Below, in pieces: positions 9,450 to 19,093 of a stretch of DNA of 64,000 nucleotides. Location of the stretch: NCBI RefSeq assembly GCF_014204815.1, contig NZ_JACHMC010000001.1, positions 1,302,001 through 1,366,000 on the forward strand. The letters run 5' to 3'. A model generated the notes under the pieces. That model was not told where the DNA came from. It worked only from the letters and a program-made list of their open reading frames with translations, and searched no databases. Numbering within the stretch: the stretch's first letter is position 1; the number at the start of each line of letters is the position of its first letter. The translations under genes were made by a program, and so were the position numbers. Source of the DNA: Micrococcus flavus. GTDB lineage: Bacteria; Actinomycetota; Actinomycetes; Actinomycetales; Micrococcaceae.

Positions 9450-9483
9450 GACGGCCCCTCACCCGCGCGGGTGAGGGGCCGTC
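9450..9483. terminator. Bidirectional hairpin terminator between valS and the 2H phosphoesterase gene
   Basis: A perfect stem of about 15 bp pairs GACGGCCCCTCACCC with its complement around a 4-base loop, 20 bases after the valS stop. There is no T tract, as is usual in this genome. It lies between convergent genes, so it could serve both. Confidence 0.7.
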
Positions 9484-9532
9484 GCCCGCTCCGGGCCGCC
9501 TGGGCCATGGTGTGGCGGGCGGGCCGGACGTC

Positions 9533-10057
9533 TCAGATCGACGGCGCCACCAGCGTCGTGAGCGTGCGGGGACCCGGCTGCCACAGCAGGAGCCGGTCGG
9601 CGACGATCTCCCGGGGGGTCAGGGGCGCCACGAAGGCGAGCACTCCGCCCACGTCCTGTCTCGGGACCCGACGGGCCAGGCTGAGGTGCGGGATCCACGG
9701 CCGGAAGGCGGTGGGGTCCCGCTGCGCCGCGCGCCGCTCCACCGCCAGGGCCAGGTCCGCCTGAGCCTCCAGCAGCCAGGCCACGGTGGGCCGATCCCGA
9801 CCGAAGAGCACGGTGCCGCCGACGCGCAGCGGTGCCGGCAGCAGCGGACCCACGACCGCGGCGGCGTCGGCGGCCTCGTCGCCCGTGATCATCCCGCCCG
9901 GTGCGGCCGGGGACGGCAGGGTGACATGGGGGGCGTTGGACGCGGACCGGTGGTCGGCCTGCGAGGGCAGCCCAGCGGCCCGCAGGGCCTCCCACACGTC
10001 GCGCACGAGGGCGTCGTCCGCGGCGGACAGGCGGAGCTCGAGGGCGTCGACGGGCAT
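9533..10057 (-). CDS. 2'-5' RNA ligase family (2H phosphoesterase) protein
   Basis: Small protein of 174 residues with the two H-x-T/S-x motifs of the 2H phosphoesterase superfamily: HVTL near residue 49 and HLSL near residue 125. Members act on 2',3'-cyclic phosphates or 2'-5' RNA linkages; the true substrate here is unknown. The ATG at 10057 lies 5 bases past the stop of the upstream photolyase-like gene, so the two form one transcription unit on the minus strand. Length matches the ThpR/LigT family. Confidence 0.75.
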   Translation of the reverse strand: MPVDALELRLSAADDALVRDVWEALRAAGLPSQADHRSASNAPHVTLPSPAAPGGMITGDEAADAAAVVGPLLPAPLRVGGTVLFGRDRPTVAWLLEAQADLALAVERRAAQRDPTAFRPWIPHLSLARRVPRQDVGGVLAFVAPLTPREIVADRLLLWQPGPRTLTTLVAPSI

Positions 10058-10062
10058 GGCGC

Positions 10063-11561
10063 TCAGGCCTCCGTCCCGGTGCCCGCCGGCAGCCACGGCG
10101 CGGCCGCCTCCCCGTGGGCCCTGCGGCGGTCCGGATCCATGCGCTCCCACTGCGCGACGATCATGGCGGTGCGGCGGTTGGCACGGAACAGCTCCAGGTG
10201 GTCGTCCACGAACGACCAGTAGAGCCCGTCCCAGGCGGCGGTCCAGGGGCCCGCGTCGATGTCCGACATGGATCGGAGGTAGCGGGATCCGGAGATGTAG
10301 GGCTTGGTGGTGGCGGCGTCGCCCGCCGCGAACTGGCTCATCGCGTACACGTTGGGCACCATCACCCAGTCGTAGGCGTCCACGAACATGGCCGCGAACC
10401 ATGCGTACACCGCGTCCGGGCGCACCCGCTGCAGCAGCAGCACGTTCCCCAGCACCATGAGACGTTCGATGTGGTGGGCGTAGCCGTGTCCAGGACACGC
10501 CGGATCACGTGGTCCACGAGGTCGAGGCCCGTGGATCCGTCCCACCAGCCGGGAGGAAGATCCCGGGTGAAACCCAGCTGGTCGGCCGTCCGCAGCGCGC
10601 GCCCGCGCACGTGGTACAGCCCCCGCATGTACTCCCGCCACCCGATCAGCTGCCGCACGAACCCCTCGAGCGACGGCAGGTCCACCGGCTCGCGGGCATG
10701 CTCGGTGAGGACCGCGTCGAGCGCCTGGTCCGGCGTGAGCAGCCCTGCGTTCAGCGCGGGGGTGAGCACGGAGTGGTACACGAACGGGTGCGCCGTGGCG
10801 ATCGCGTCCTCATACGGGCCGAAGGTGCGCAGGCGCTCCTCGACGAACTGGTCCAGCAGGGCGCGGGCCTCGTCGGGGGCCGTGGGCCAGCAGAACGTGG
10901 CCGGGTCGCCGGGGGCGTCCGGGAACTCCTCGCGCACCCACGCGATGGCGGCGACGACGTCGGGGTCCTCGGGCTCGACGAGCGTCACCGGGGGCGGCTG
11001 ATGCCCCCGCGGCAGCCGCTTGCGGTTCTCCGTGTCGAAGGACCACCGCCCGCCCGCCGGGGAGCCGTCCGCCCCCACGAGCACACCGAGCCGGCGCCGC
11101 TGCCACCGGTAGAAATCCGCCATGCGCGGGGACGCGCCGCCGAGCTGCTCCCAGAGGCTGCTCCGGTCCGTGAGGAAGCCCGGCGATTCGAGGACGTCCC
11201 CGGGACGCAGGGTGATGCCGGCATCGACGAGGGCCGCGGTGATGTCCCGGGACATCCAGTCGTCCACCACGTCCACGCAGGTGACGCGCTCCACGCCGAG
11301 TCGGCGCAGCAGAGCGGTGAGCTGGCTCCGGCTGCTGCGATCGCCGCGCGAGTCGAGGACGTGGACCGTCCGCCCACGGCTGCGCGCCCGCCGGGCGAAC
11401 CGGCGCAAGGACGCGCGGTGCAGGACGAGCTTGTGTGCGTGGAACGGCAGCTGCCGGATGAGCAGGTCGTGCTCGAGCAGGATCAGATCCGCCTCCGGCG
11501 CCGTGTCGAGCTGGGCGTCGAACAGCTGGTGGGGCAGCACGAGGTGAGCGGTGGCGGGCAT
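10063..11561 (-). pseudogene. Cryptochrome/photolyase-related (FeS-BCP/PhrB-type) gene with a 1-bp frameshift
   Basis: The N-terminal frame begins at ATG 11561 (PATAHLVLPHQLFD) and runs through a photolyase-like Rossmann and FAD-binding region (YHSVLTPALNAGLL, FVRQLIGWREYMRGLY). After VIRRVLDT it leaves the family sequence. The continuation GYAHHIERLMVLGNVLLLQ is intact in another frame down to 10063. One missing G near 10483–10486 explains the switch, and the total length of 1499 nt is one short of 500 codons. The restored protein would be 499 residues, normal for the deoxyribodipyrimidine photolyase-related family. After the RSMSD motif the segment that usually holds Fe–S cysteines is short and has no cysteine. 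The frameshift could be real or a sequencing error. Confidence 0.8.
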
Positions 11562-11653
11562 GGCACCACGCTGGGCGGCGGGCCGGTGTGGGGGCACGCG
11601 CGGCCGGTCGCCGCGCACCGGCCGCCCGGCCCGCACCACCGTCGGCCCGCCGC

Positions 11654-12271
11654 TCAGTCGAACTGCGGGTCCGTAGTGCGGGCGCGCTTGATCTCGTAGA
11701 AGTACGGGAAGCGGGCCAGAGCAAGGGCGCCGTCGAAGATCTCCCCCGCGGTCTCCCCGCGCGGGATGCGGGTGAGGACGGGGCCGAAGAACGCGGTGCC
11801 CTCGAAGGCGACCACGGGCGTGCCGACGTCGTTGCCGACCAGTTCCTCGGCGGCGCGCTGCTTCGCACGCAGCTCGTCGTCGCCGGCGTCGGACCCGGTG
11901 GCGGCGAGGATCGGGGCCGGGTCCCAGCCGAGGCCCTCGGCGGCGGCGGTGATGGCCGTGGGGTAGTCCTTCACACCCTCGGTGTGGATCTTCGTGCCGA
12001 GGGCGGCGTACCAGTCCCCCAGCTGCTCGGGACGCTCCCGTCCCACGTGCAGGGTGGCGCGGGCCGGGACCAGGCCGCGGTCCGTGGCGGCGCGATAGTC
12101 CGGGTCCAGATCGCGGCCCTCGTTGAGCATGTAGAGGGACATCTGCCGGAAGCGCACCTCGACGTCCCGGACCTTCTCCACTTCGAGGATCCACCGGGAG
12201 GTGATCCAGGCGAACGGGCAGGTGGGGTCGAAGTAGAAGTCGACGGCGGGGGTGCCGGTGCTCTCGGCCAT
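11654..12271 (-). CDS. DsbA-family / mycothiol-dependent nitroreductase-like (Rv2466c-type) protein
   Basis: A thioredoxin-fold protein of 205 residues. The start ATG has GAGAGGACG just upstream. The N-terminal active-site segment reads DPTCPFAWITSRW, with C18 present but alanine at position 21 where disulfide oxidoreductases have the second cysteine. A helical insertion and the cis-Pro region GTPVV near residue 150 fit the DsbA/Rv2466c family. In Mycobacterium the relative is a mycothiol-dependent nitroreductase. Loss of the resolving cysteine would leave a monothiol mechanism, as in mycothiol- or glutathione-linked enzymes. It stands alone between the photolyase-like gene and clpX on the same strand. 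Confidence 0.75.
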   Translation of the reverse strand: MAESTGTPAVDFYFDPTCPFAWITSRWILEVEKVRDVEVRFRQMSLYMLNEGRDLDPDYRAATDRGLVPARATLHVGRERPEQLGDWYAALGTKIHTEGVKDYPTAITAAAEGLGWDPAPILAATGSDAGDDELRAKQRAAEELVGNDVGTPVVAFEGTAFFGPVLTRIPRGETAGEIFDGALALARFPYFYEIKRARTTDPQFD

Positions 12272-12369
12272 GGCGGCGTCCTCTCGGGTGGGGTCGTGGA
12301 GTCGGAGCGTGGATGCTCCTTGGCGGGGCCAACGTCCCCGCCGGGCGATCTATGCCGAGCGGGCGAGGA

Positions 12370-13668
12370 TCACGCGGACCGGCGGCGGCGCTTGCGCTCC
12401 ACCTCGGCCGGGATCAGGACCGGTTCGGCCTCCCCGCGGACCACGTCACCGGAGATGACCACGGTGCCGACGTCCTCGCGGGAGGGCAGCTCGAACATGA
12501 CGGGCTTGAGCACGTCCTCCATGATGGAGCGCAGGCCGCGGGCGCCCGTGCCACGGGCCTCGGCCTGCTCCACGACGGCGTCCAGGGCGTCCGGCTCGAA
12601 CTCGAGCTCCACGCCGTCCATGAGGAACAGCTTCTGGTACTGCTTGAGGAGGGCGTTCTGCGGCTCCGTGAGCACCCGGACGAGCTGCTCGTGGGAGAGG
12701 TCCTCGACCGTGGTGATCACGGGCAGGCGGCCGATGAACTCGGGGATGAGGCCGAACTTCAGCAGGTCCTCGGGGCGCACGTCCGCGTAGCTGACCTCCC
12801 CCGAGCCGAGGTGGTTCAGCGGGGCCCCGAAGCCGATGCCCTTGCGTCCGGCGCGGGAGCCGATGATCTCGTCCAGGCCTGCGAAGGCGCCGGCCACGAT
12901 GAACAGCACGTGGGACGTGTCGATCTGCAGGAACTCCTGGTGCGGGTGCTTCCGCCCGCCCTGCGGCGGCACGGAGGCCACGGTGCCCTCGAGGATCTTC
13001 AGCAGGGCCTGCTGCACGCCCTCGCCGGAGACGTCCCGCGTGATGGAGGGGTTCTCCGACTTGCGGGAGATCTTGTCGATCTCGTCGATGTAGATGATCC
13101 CCTGCTCGGCCCGCTTGACGTCGTGGTCCGCGGCCTGGATCAGCTTGAGGAGGATGTTCTCCACGTCCTCGCCCACGTAGCCGGCCTCGGTCAGGCTGGT
13201 GGCGTCCGCGACCGCGAACGGCACGTTGAGCATGCGCGCGAGGGTCTGGGCGAGGTAGGTCTTGCCGGAGCCGGTGGGGCCGACCATGAGGATGTTGGAC
13301 TTGCCGACCTCCACGTCCGCCAGGTCGTCCCGCTCCTCAAGGCGATCGGCGAGGTCTCCCCCGCGCAGCTGGTGTCCGCGCACGCGCTTGTAGTGGTTGT
13401 ACACCGCGACGGCGAGCGAGCGCTTGGCGGCCTCCTGGCCGATCACGAACCGCTCGAGGTGGTCGAAGATCTCCTGCGGGGTGGGCAGGGTCAACTCGTC
13501 CGACTCGGTGGCCTCGCCGAGCTCCTCCTCGATGATCTCGTTGCACAGCTCGATGCACTCGTCGCAGATGTAGACCCCGGGTCCCGCGATGAGCTTGCGC
13601 ACCTGCTTCTGGCTCTTTCCGCAGAACGAGCACTTCAACAGGTCAGCGCTCTCGCCGATGCGCGCCAT
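12370..13668 (-). CDS. clpX: ATP-dependent Clp protease ATP-binding subunit ClpX
   Basis: AAA+ unfoldase that feeds proteins to ClpP. It has 432 residues. The N-terminal zinc-binding domain uses C13, C16, C35 and C38. Walker A is GPTGSGKT at 130–137, the pore loop GYVG is at 163–166, Walker B IIYIDEID lies at about 191–198, and the ClpP-docking IGF loop is at 278–280. The C-terminal small domain ends in a basic tail. It follows clpP1 on the same strand, separated by 186 bp that contain a terminator-like hairpin, so it may also have its own promoter. All catalytic features are intact. Confidence 0.97.
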   Translation of the reverse strand: MARIGESADLLKCSFCGKSQKQVRKLIAGPGVYICDECIELCNEIIEEELGEATESDELTLPTPQEIFDHLERFVIGQEAAKRSLAVAVYNHYKRVRGHQLRGGDLADRLEERDDLADVEVGKSNILMVGPTGSGKTYLAQTLARMLNVPFAVADATSLTEAGYVGEDVENILLKLIQAADHDVKRAEQGIIYIDEIDKISRKSENPSITRDVSGEGVQQALLKILEGTVASVPPQGGRKHPHQEFLQIDTSHVLFIVAGAFAGLDEIIGSRAGRKGIGFGAPLNHLGSGEVSYADVRPEDLLKFGLIPEFIGRLPVITTVEDLSHEQLVRVLTEPQNALLKQYQKLFLMDGVELEFEPDALDAVVEQAEARGTGARGLRSIMEDVLKPVMFELPSREDVGTVVISGDVVRGEAEPVLIPAEVERKRRRRSA

Positions 13669-13803
13669 GGTGTCTCCTCGAGGTCAGGGGGGCCGGGGCG
13701 GGCCGGGGTGGGGCGCCGCCGTCGGGTCAGGGATCCAGGATACGCACGGGTCAGGACAGGTTGACCGCGTGTCGCGGCCGCGACGCGGTCCGCCCCGGAC
13801 GGC

Positions 13804-13841
13804 CGGGGCCCCGCCGGCCGACGACGGCGGACGGGGCCCCG
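13804..13841 (-). terminator. Hairpin between clpP1 and clpX
   Basis: CGGGGCCCCG repeats at both ends (13804–13813 and 13832–13841), with further G/C pairing inside. The hairpin begins about 14 bp after the clpP1 stop, so it could end or attenuate clpP transcripts before clpX. Confidence 0.55.
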
Positions 13842-13854
13842 GGACGGGCTCGAT

Positions 13855-14520
13855 TCAGGAGGCCGGGCGGGTGATCTTGCGGGAGGCGAGGACCTCGTCC
13901 ACGAGGCCGTACTCCTTGGCGCCCTCGGCGGAGAGGAACTTGTCCCGGTCGATGTCCCGGGAGACCTCCTCGGGCGTGCGGTTGGACAGGGACGCCAGGG
14001 TCTCCTCCATCCACACGCGCATGCGGTTGATCTCGTTCGCATGGATCTCCAGGTCCGTGGCCGTGCCGCGGTCGCCCTGCATGGCCGGCTGGTGGATCAG
14101 CACGCGGGCGTTCGGCAGGGCCAGGCGCTTGCCGGGCGCGCCGGCGGCCAGCAGCACGGCGGCGGCGGAGGCCGCCTGGCCGAGGCACACGGTCTGCACC
14201 TCGGGGCGGATGAACTGGATCGTGTCGTAGATCGCGGTCATGGCAGTGAAGGAGCCGCCGGGCGAGTTGATGTACAGCGTGATGTCACGCTCGGAGTCCA
14301 TCGCCTCGAGGACCAGCAGCTGGGCCATGATGTCGTCCGCCGAGGCGTCGTCCACCTGGGCGCCGAGGAACACGATCCGGTCCTCGAACAGCTTGGCGTA
14401 CGGGTCCTGGCGCTTGAAGCCGTAGGGGGTCCGCTCCTCGAACTGCGGGAGGATGTAGCGGGCGCCCGGGGTGGGCTGGGTCGGCGTGCCGACGGGCAGG
14501 CCGGTGGGGAACTGGGTCAT
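13855..14520 (-). CDS. clpP: ATP-dependent Clp protease proteolytic subunit (ClpP paralogue 1)
   Basis: Serine protease subunit of 221 residues. Catalytic triad candidates are S118 in GQAASAAAVLL, H143 in VLIHQPAMQG and D189 in SRDIDRD. The start ATG at 14520 was chosen because GGAGAG precedes it by a few bases and because the longer open frame upstream reads into low-complexity sequence. An N-terminal extension before YILPQFEER is longer than in E. coli ClpP, as is common for the second actinobacterial ClpP. It lies 43 bp downstream of the other clpP gene. In Actinobacteria the two ClpP proteins form mixed double rings; that this applies here is inferred. Confidence 0.95.
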   Translation of the reverse strand: MTQFPTGLPVGTPTQPTPGARYILPQFEERTPYGFKRQDPYAKLFEDRIVFLGAQVDDASADDIMAQLLVLEAMDSERDITLYINSPGGSFTAMTAIYDTIQFIRPEVQTVCLGQAASAAAVLLAAGAPGKRLALPNARVLIHQPAMQGDRGTATDLEIHANEINRMRVWMEETLASLSNRTPEEVSRDIDRDKFLSAEGAKEYGLVDEVLASRKITRPAS

Positions 14521-14563
14521 TCTGCTCTCCTGGGAGGTTCGGTCGGGGCGCGGCGGAGGGGGC

Positions 14564-15178
14564 TCAGCCCTCGACGCCGCCGCCGCCGGTGACGGAGGCC
14601 GCGCTCTGCGCGATGTGGTCGATGAAGCCGTACTCGAGGGCCTCCTGCGCCGTGAACCACTTGTCACGCGCGTTGTCCTCGAGGATCGTGTCGACGTCCT
14701 GGCCGGTCTGCTCGGCGGTCAGCTCCGCCATCACGCGCTTCATGTGCAGGATCAGCTGGGCCTGGATGCGGATGTCCGACTCGGTGCCCCCGATGCCGCC
14801 CGAGGGCTGGTGCATCAGGATGCGGGCGTGCGGGGTGGCGTAGCGCTTGCCCTTGGCGCCGGAGGCCAGCAGGAACTGACCCATGGACGCCGCCAGGCCG
14901 GTGGCCACGGTCACCACGTCGTTCGGGATGTACTGCATGGTGTCGTAGATCGCCATGCCCGCCGTGACGGAGCCGCCCGGCGAGTTGATGTACAGGTAGA
15001 TGTCCTTCTCCGCGTCCTCCGCGGAGAGCAGGAGCAGCTGCGAGCAGATCGCGTTGGCGTTGTCGTCGCGCACGTCCGACCCCAGCCAGATGATGCGCTC
15101 CTTGAGCAGCCGGTTGTAGAGGTAGTCCTCGCGGAGCGTCGGGTCCACCGACGTCATGCGGGGGGTGATGTCCGTCAT
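14564..15178 (-). CDS. clpP: ATP-dependent Clp protease proteolytic subunit (ClpP paralogue 2)
   Basis: Second ClpP, 204 residues. Catalytic residues are S98 in [12 protein letters not shown]123 in ILMHQPSGG and D168 in EDNARDKWF. The start ATG at 15178 is preceded by AGGAAGG. It comes first in the clpP–clpP–clpX series read on the minus strand, after tig. The two ClpP sequences differ clearly around the catalytic serine, so this is an old paralogue pair, not a recent duplication. Partner assembly with the other ClpP and ClpX is expected from the family. Confidence 0.95.
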   Translation of the reverse strand: MTDITPRMTSVDPTLREDYLYNRLLKERIIWLGSDVRDDNANAICSQLLLLSAEDAEKDIYLYINSPGGSVTAGMAIYDTMQYIPNDVVTVATGLAASMGQFLLASGAKGKRYATPHARILMHQPSGGIGGTESDIRIQAQLILHMKRVMAELTAEQTGQDVDTILEDNARDKWFTAQEALEYGFIDHIAQSAASVTGGGGVEG

Positions 15179-15336
15179 CACTGCTGCCTTCCTGTCGATT
15201 CGCGGTGCGGGCCGCCGTCCTCCGCGCGGGCGGCGGACGGATCCCGGATCGTGCTCGAGACTAGCCGCCGGGCGCGCGCCGCGGGGGTGAGGCGCGGGCG
15301 TTTCGCTGACGGCGTCGCTCCCTGGTCCGCCCGGGA

Positions 15337-15378
15337 CGACGACGCCCCACACCCCGTGCGGGGTGTGGGGCGTCGTCG
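15337..15378 (-). terminator. Strong hairpin terminator downstream of tig
   Basis: A perfect 19-bp stem (15337–15355 with 15360–15378) closes a 4-base loop, 20 bp after the tig stop. It separates tig from the clpP pair. Confidence 0.8.
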
Positions 15379-15398
15379 ACGTGGGCGTCGGAGTCGGA

Positions 15399-16877
15399 TC
15401 AGGCCTCGTCGGTCTCCACGGCCGGCTCGCCGTCCTCGGCATCGGCCGTCTTCTTGGCCGGGGCCTTCTTGGCGGCCGGCTTCTTGGCGGCGGCCTTCTT
15501 CTTGGCCGGGGCCTTCTTCTCGGCCTCCTCCTCCTCGGCGGGGGCCTCGTCGGACTCGGCGGCGGCGTCGATGGCCTCCTGGCCGCCCGGGGTCACGAAC
15601 GCGGTCAGGTCCACGGCGTTGCCCTCGGTGTCGGTGACCTCGGCGTGCTCGAGCACCTTGGCCAGGGCCTTGCGGCGGCGCACCTCGCCCATGATCATCG
15701 GGATCTGGCCGGCCTGGTCCAGCATCATCGCGAACTGGTTCGGGTCCATGCCGTACTCGGCCGAGGTGGCCATGATGTACTCGATCAGCTCGCCCTGGTC
15801 CACGGTCACGGACTCGGCCTCGGCGACCTCGTCGAGGATGACCTCGTTGGCGAACGCCTCGCGGGTGTTCTTCTCGAGCTCCTCGCGGTGCTCGGGGGTG
15901 TCGTGGTCGTCGCCGGCAGCGTGGCCGCCCTGGGAGAAGTGCTGCTCGAGCTGCTCGGCGATCACGTTCTCGGGGACCGGGACCTCCACGAGCTTGCCCA
16001 GCTCCTCGAGGACCTTGTCGCGGGCCTCGACGCCCTGGCGGTTCACGGCCTCCTCGGCGGCCTTCTTCTTCAGGTCCTCCTTGAGCTCGGCGATCGTGTC
16101 GAACTCGGAGGCCAGCTGGGCGAAGTCGTCGTCGGCCTCGGGCAGCTCGCGCTCCTTGACGGCCTGCAGGACGAGCTTGACCGTGGCGGTCTCGCCGTCG
16201 TGCTCGCCGCCGGAGAGGGTGGTCTCGAAGGTGGCGTCCTCGCCGGCGGACAGGCCCTCGAGCGCCTCGTCGATGCCGTCGAGCATGGTGCCGGCGCCGA
16301 CCTGGTAGGACAGGCCCTGGGCCTGGTCCACCTGCTCGCCGTCCACGGAGGCGGTGAGGTCCATGGTCACGAAGTCGTCCTTCGCGGCCGGGCGGTCCAC
16401 GTCCTTGAGGGTGCCGAAGCGGGAGCGCAGGGCGTCCAGCTGGGCCTGCTCGTCCTCGGCGGTGGCCGCGGCGGGCTCCACGGTGACCTTGAGGCCCTTG
16501 TAGTCGGGCAGCTCGATGGTGGGACGCACGTCGAACTCGGCGGTGAAGGCCACGGGGCCCTCGGCCTCGTCACCCACGGGGGCCTCGGTGACGTCCACCT
16601 CGGGGCGGGAGATCGGGGTGACCTCGGCCTCGGCGACGGCCTGGCCGAACCAGGTGTTCAGGCTGTCGTTGACGGCCTGGTCCACGACCGCTGCGCGGCC
16701 GAAGCGCTGCTCGATCAGACGCGCGGGGACCTTGCCCTGGCGGAAGCCGGGGATCTGGACCTGCTGGGCGATGTCCTTGTACGCCTTGTCCAGCGCGGGC
16801 TTCACCTCCTCGAACGGCACCTCGACGGTCAGCTTGACGCGGGTCGGGCTGAGGTTCTCTGCGGTGGACTTGACCAC
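15399..16877 (-). CDS. tig: Trigger factor, ribosome-associated prolyl isomerase chaperone
   Basis: Binds at the ribosome exit tunnel and helps nascent proteins fold. The protein has 492 residues, with the ribosome-binding N-domain (motif [17 protein letters not shown]), a PPIase FKBP-like middle and a C-terminal arm domain. The start is GTG at 16877, with AGGAG 8 bases upstream. Oddity: about the last 50 residues (from 440) form a low-complexity tail of acidic E-rich sequence, then repeated alanine-lysine-proline units ([19 protein letters not shown]), then acidic again. This resembles histone-H1-like tails of actinobacterial proteins and is absent from E. coli trigger factor. It lies directly upstream of the clp genes, as usual. 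Confidence 0.95.
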   Translation of the reverse strand: MVKSTAENLSPTRVKLTVEVPFEEVKPALDKAYKDIAQQVQIPGFRQGKVPARLIEQRFGRAAVVDQAVNDSLNTWFGQAVAEAEVTPISRPEVDVTEAPVGDEAEGPVAFTAEFDVRPTIELPDYKGLKVTVEPAAATAEDEQAQLDALRSRFGTLKDVDRPAAKDDFVTMDLTASVDGEQVDQAQGLSYQVGAGTMLDGIDEALEGLSAGEDATFETTLSGGEHDGETATVKLVLQAVKERELPEADDDFAQLASEFDTIAELKEDLKKKAAEEAVNRQGVEARDKVLEELGKLVEVPVPENVIAEQLEQHFSQGGHAAGDDHDTPEHREELEKNTREAFANEVILDEVAEAESVTVDQGELIEYIMATSAEYGMDPNQFAMMLDQAGQIPMIMGEVRRRKALAKVLEHAEVTDTEGNAVDLTAFVTPGGQEAIDAAAESDEAPAEEEEAEKKAPAKKKAAAKKPAAKKAPAKKTADAEDGEPAVETDEA

Positions 16878-16924
16878 GGACGGCTCCTGTTGCACTGGGG
16901 TTGTCGGTTTACTGTGACGTCGAG

Positions 16925-17001
<77 letters not shown>

Positions 17002-17078
17002 CGGACTCCGCGCCGGGTCGGCTCCGGCCGCGGCGCTGCGGGCACCCGAGACGCTGCCCGGAGGCAGACTGGGGAAGC

Positions 17079-17978
17079 CTACCGCGCCGCGTCGCCCGGG
17101 CGGGAATCCGCCGTGTGGAGACCATCCGATCTCGTGCCGGCGCGTCCGGTGAACCCGTCCATGGTCCGGTTGACGCCCAGCAGGTCCATGGTCGCGTCGA
17201 ACGCCCGCACGGGAAGCGCTCGCAGCGGTGCGATCAGGTGCACGGCGGCGGGCATCAGGAGGCGGCGGCGACCGTCCTCCACCGCGTCGAGCACCGCCTC
17301 CGCCACCGCCTCGGGCTCGAGGATCGGCAGCAGGGCGGGGACGCGGGTGCGCACGCCGTCGAACATCCCGGTGGAGATGTAGAAGGGGCACACGGTGAGG
17401 GTGCCGACACCGCTGCCGCGCTGACGCAGCTCGGCCTCGAGGGACTCGGTGAACCCGACGGCGGCATGCTTGGACGCGGAGTAGTCGGTCTGGCGGGCCA
17501 CGCCCACCAGCCCTGCCGCGGAGGCCACCGTCACCACGGTGCCGCGGTCCCGCTCGAGCATGCCGGGCAGGAACGCGCGGGTGACCCAGTAGGGGGCCAA
17601 CGCGTTGACCTCGTAGGTCCGGCGGATCCCTGCCTCGGTGGCCTCCAGCAGCGGGGCGCCAGTGACCACGCCCGCGTTGTTCACGACGACGTCGAGCTGC
17701 CCCGCCTCGCGGGCGGCCGCGGCGACGGCGACGGTGTCCGTGACGTCCACCGCGGCGGCCTCCGCCCGGGCGCCGAGGGCGCGTACCTCATCCGCCACGC
17801 GGGCGCCGGCGTCGGCGTCCAGGTCCCAGAGGACGATCCGGTCGGCCCCGCGCCGGGCGGCCCCGAGCGCCATCAGCCGGCCGATGCCGGATCCGCCGCC
17901 GGTGATGAGGACGCTTCGTCCGCGCAGCGGGAGTGCGCGCGGACGGGGGCGGCGGGGAAGGGGGATGCGCGGGGCCAT
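17079..17978 (-). CDS. SDR-family oxidoreductase (retinol-dehydrogenase-like)
   Basis: Short-chain dehydrogenase of 299 residues. The cofactor motif TGGGSGIG starts near residue 26, followed by NNAGV, S in VASAAGL and YSASK, the catalytic Y-x3-K. After the catalytic core there is a longer C-terminal region (PAAVHLIAPLRALPVRAFD) that resembles the membrane-associating tail of retinol-dehydrogenase/DHRS-type SDRs. The ATG at 17978 has GAGGGAGC 5 bases upstream, so it was preferred to an in-frame ATG further up. The substrate is unknown. It is a single gene divergent from tRNA-Gly. Confidence 0.82.
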   Translation of the reverse strand: MAPRIPLPRRPRPRALPLRGRSVLITGGGSGIGRLMALGAARRGADRIVLWDLDADAGARVADEVRALGARAEAAAVDVTDTVAVAAAAREAGQLDVVVNNAGVVTGAPLLEATEAGIRRTYEVNALAPYWVTRAFLPGMLERDRGTVVTVASAAGLVGVARQTDYSASKHAAVGFTESLEAELRQRGSGVGTLTVCPFYISTGMFDGVRTRVPALLPILEPEAVAEAVLDAVEDGRRRLLMPAAVHLIAPLRALPVRAFDATMDLLGVNRTMDGFTGRAGTRSDGLHTADSRPGDAAR

Positions 17979-18096
17979 GGGATGCTCCCTCGGGTCGGGC
18001 GGAGGCTCCGGATCCATCTCAGGACGGCGGCGGGCAGGCGCGGGACCTCCGCATGCTAGGGTGGTCGCCGCCGGTCTGCGCCCGACGCAGGCCCAC

Positions 18097-18167
18097 GGGG
18101 ATGTAGCTCAATGGTAGAGCCCCAGTCTTCCAAACTGGCTACGCGGGTTCGATTCCCGTCATCCCCT
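18097..18167 (+). tRNA. tRNA-Gly (anticodon TCC)
   Basis: Cloverleaf with acceptor GGGGATG/CATCCCC, D stem GCTC/GAGC, anticodon arm CCAGT-CTTCCAA-ACTGG, T arm GCGGG-TTCGATT-CCCGT, discriminator T. CCA is not encoded. A hairpin follows at 18181. Confidence 0.96.
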
Positions 18168-18180
18168 CCCCGGCGACGAA

Positions 18181-18209
18181 GGGTCCGACACCTCCGAGGT
18201 GTCGGGCCC
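18181..18209. terminator. Hairpin terminator after tRNA-Gly
   Basis: A 13-bp stem (with one G·T pair), GGGTCCGACACCT with its complement around a 3-base loop, followed by TTCC on the plus strand. It lies between tRNA-Gly and the convergent secreted-protein gene and probably serves both. Confidence 0.7.
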
Positions 18210-18224
18210 TTCCTGCATCCCGGG

Positions 18225-18825
18225 TCAGTACTGCCTCAGGTCGACCGTGAACGTCATGCCGCTGATCACGACCGACGGCGCGATGCCGTTCGCCCTGACG
18301 CCGACATCGACGCGCGACGTGGGGCCGGCGTAGGTCACCGCCGTGGAGCCCGTGCCGTTCTGCGTCGGCACCGTGATGGGGTTCGTCCCCGTCGCGGCGC
18401 CGGAGTCGGCCACCGTGCTGGGTGCGGGGGTGAATGTGACGTATTCCTGGCCTCGGAGGTTGTCGTTGTTATCGGGGCCGGTGATGTCCGACACCGCGAA
18501 GGTCAGGTTCGTGACGCTGCGGCCGATCTGGACGGTCACGGTGTCGGCCTGATGGACGGTGAGCTGTGTGGCAGTGCGGGTGGTGTTGGGCGGCGCCGTG
18601 ATGGTCACCGGAATGGTGGGGACGCCGGCAGGCACGTTCGCGCCGATCGGACGGGCCACACCTGCGGCGAAGTCCACCCGGTAGGTGTACGTGGGCGACG
18701 CCGCGGCGAGCGGTGCGGCCGCGACCGCGGCCACGACGGGGGCGCTCCAGGCGACCGAGCGGAGGATGGTGCCGCGGGAGACGGGACGGGCGAGCCGGGT
18801 CGGGCGGGGGCGGGGCGGCGGGCAT
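18225..18825 (-). CDS. Secreted beta-rich protein of unknown function, N-terminus out of frame
   Basis: The main frame encodes a signal peptide (ILRSVAWSAPVVAAVAAAP, then LAAAS) and an exported domain of about 150 residues rich in T, V and G with alternating hydrophobic residues, ending MTFTVDLRQY. No function is recognised. The only convincing start, ATG at 18825 with GGAGG 6 bases upstream, is in a different frame and would begin PAAPPPPDPARPS. The 601 nt from that ATG to the stop is one base more than a multiple of three. The mismatch falls in runs of C (G on the plus strand, about 18795–18822). One extra base there, real or a sequencing error, would explain it. If real, the gene is off or phase-variable. 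Confidence 0.55.
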
Positions 18826-19093
18826 GATGGATCCTCCAGCGGGGACGGGGCGGGGCGAGACGGCCACGGGCGGATCCGGGAGGGATCGGGAACGGGCCGG
18901 AGGGGAGCCGGCCGGAGACGTCGAGGACCATGCCACAGAGTCTCTGTGAAGATTTTGCGTGATGACTCATCTCTTCTTTTCCCGTGCAGGGCCGGGGGCC
19001 CGGAGTGGACCAGGTGGCCGGCGGCCTGAATCCGGTCGCACTCGGCCCCCCGGCATTGACCGACCCGCCCCGCACCCACGTACCGTCCGGGAC

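Noticed and set aside
6694-9462. Long open frame on the minus strand opposite valS
   Set aside because: Shadow of valS in very GC-rich DNA; it has no conserved domain and reads as repetitive G/V/H-rich sequence.
18469-18825. Proline/arginine/histidine-rich frame beginning at ATG 18825 as the true product
   Set aside because: Beyond the first codons it is low-complexity and loses the signal peptide; the other frame clearly encodes an exported protein.
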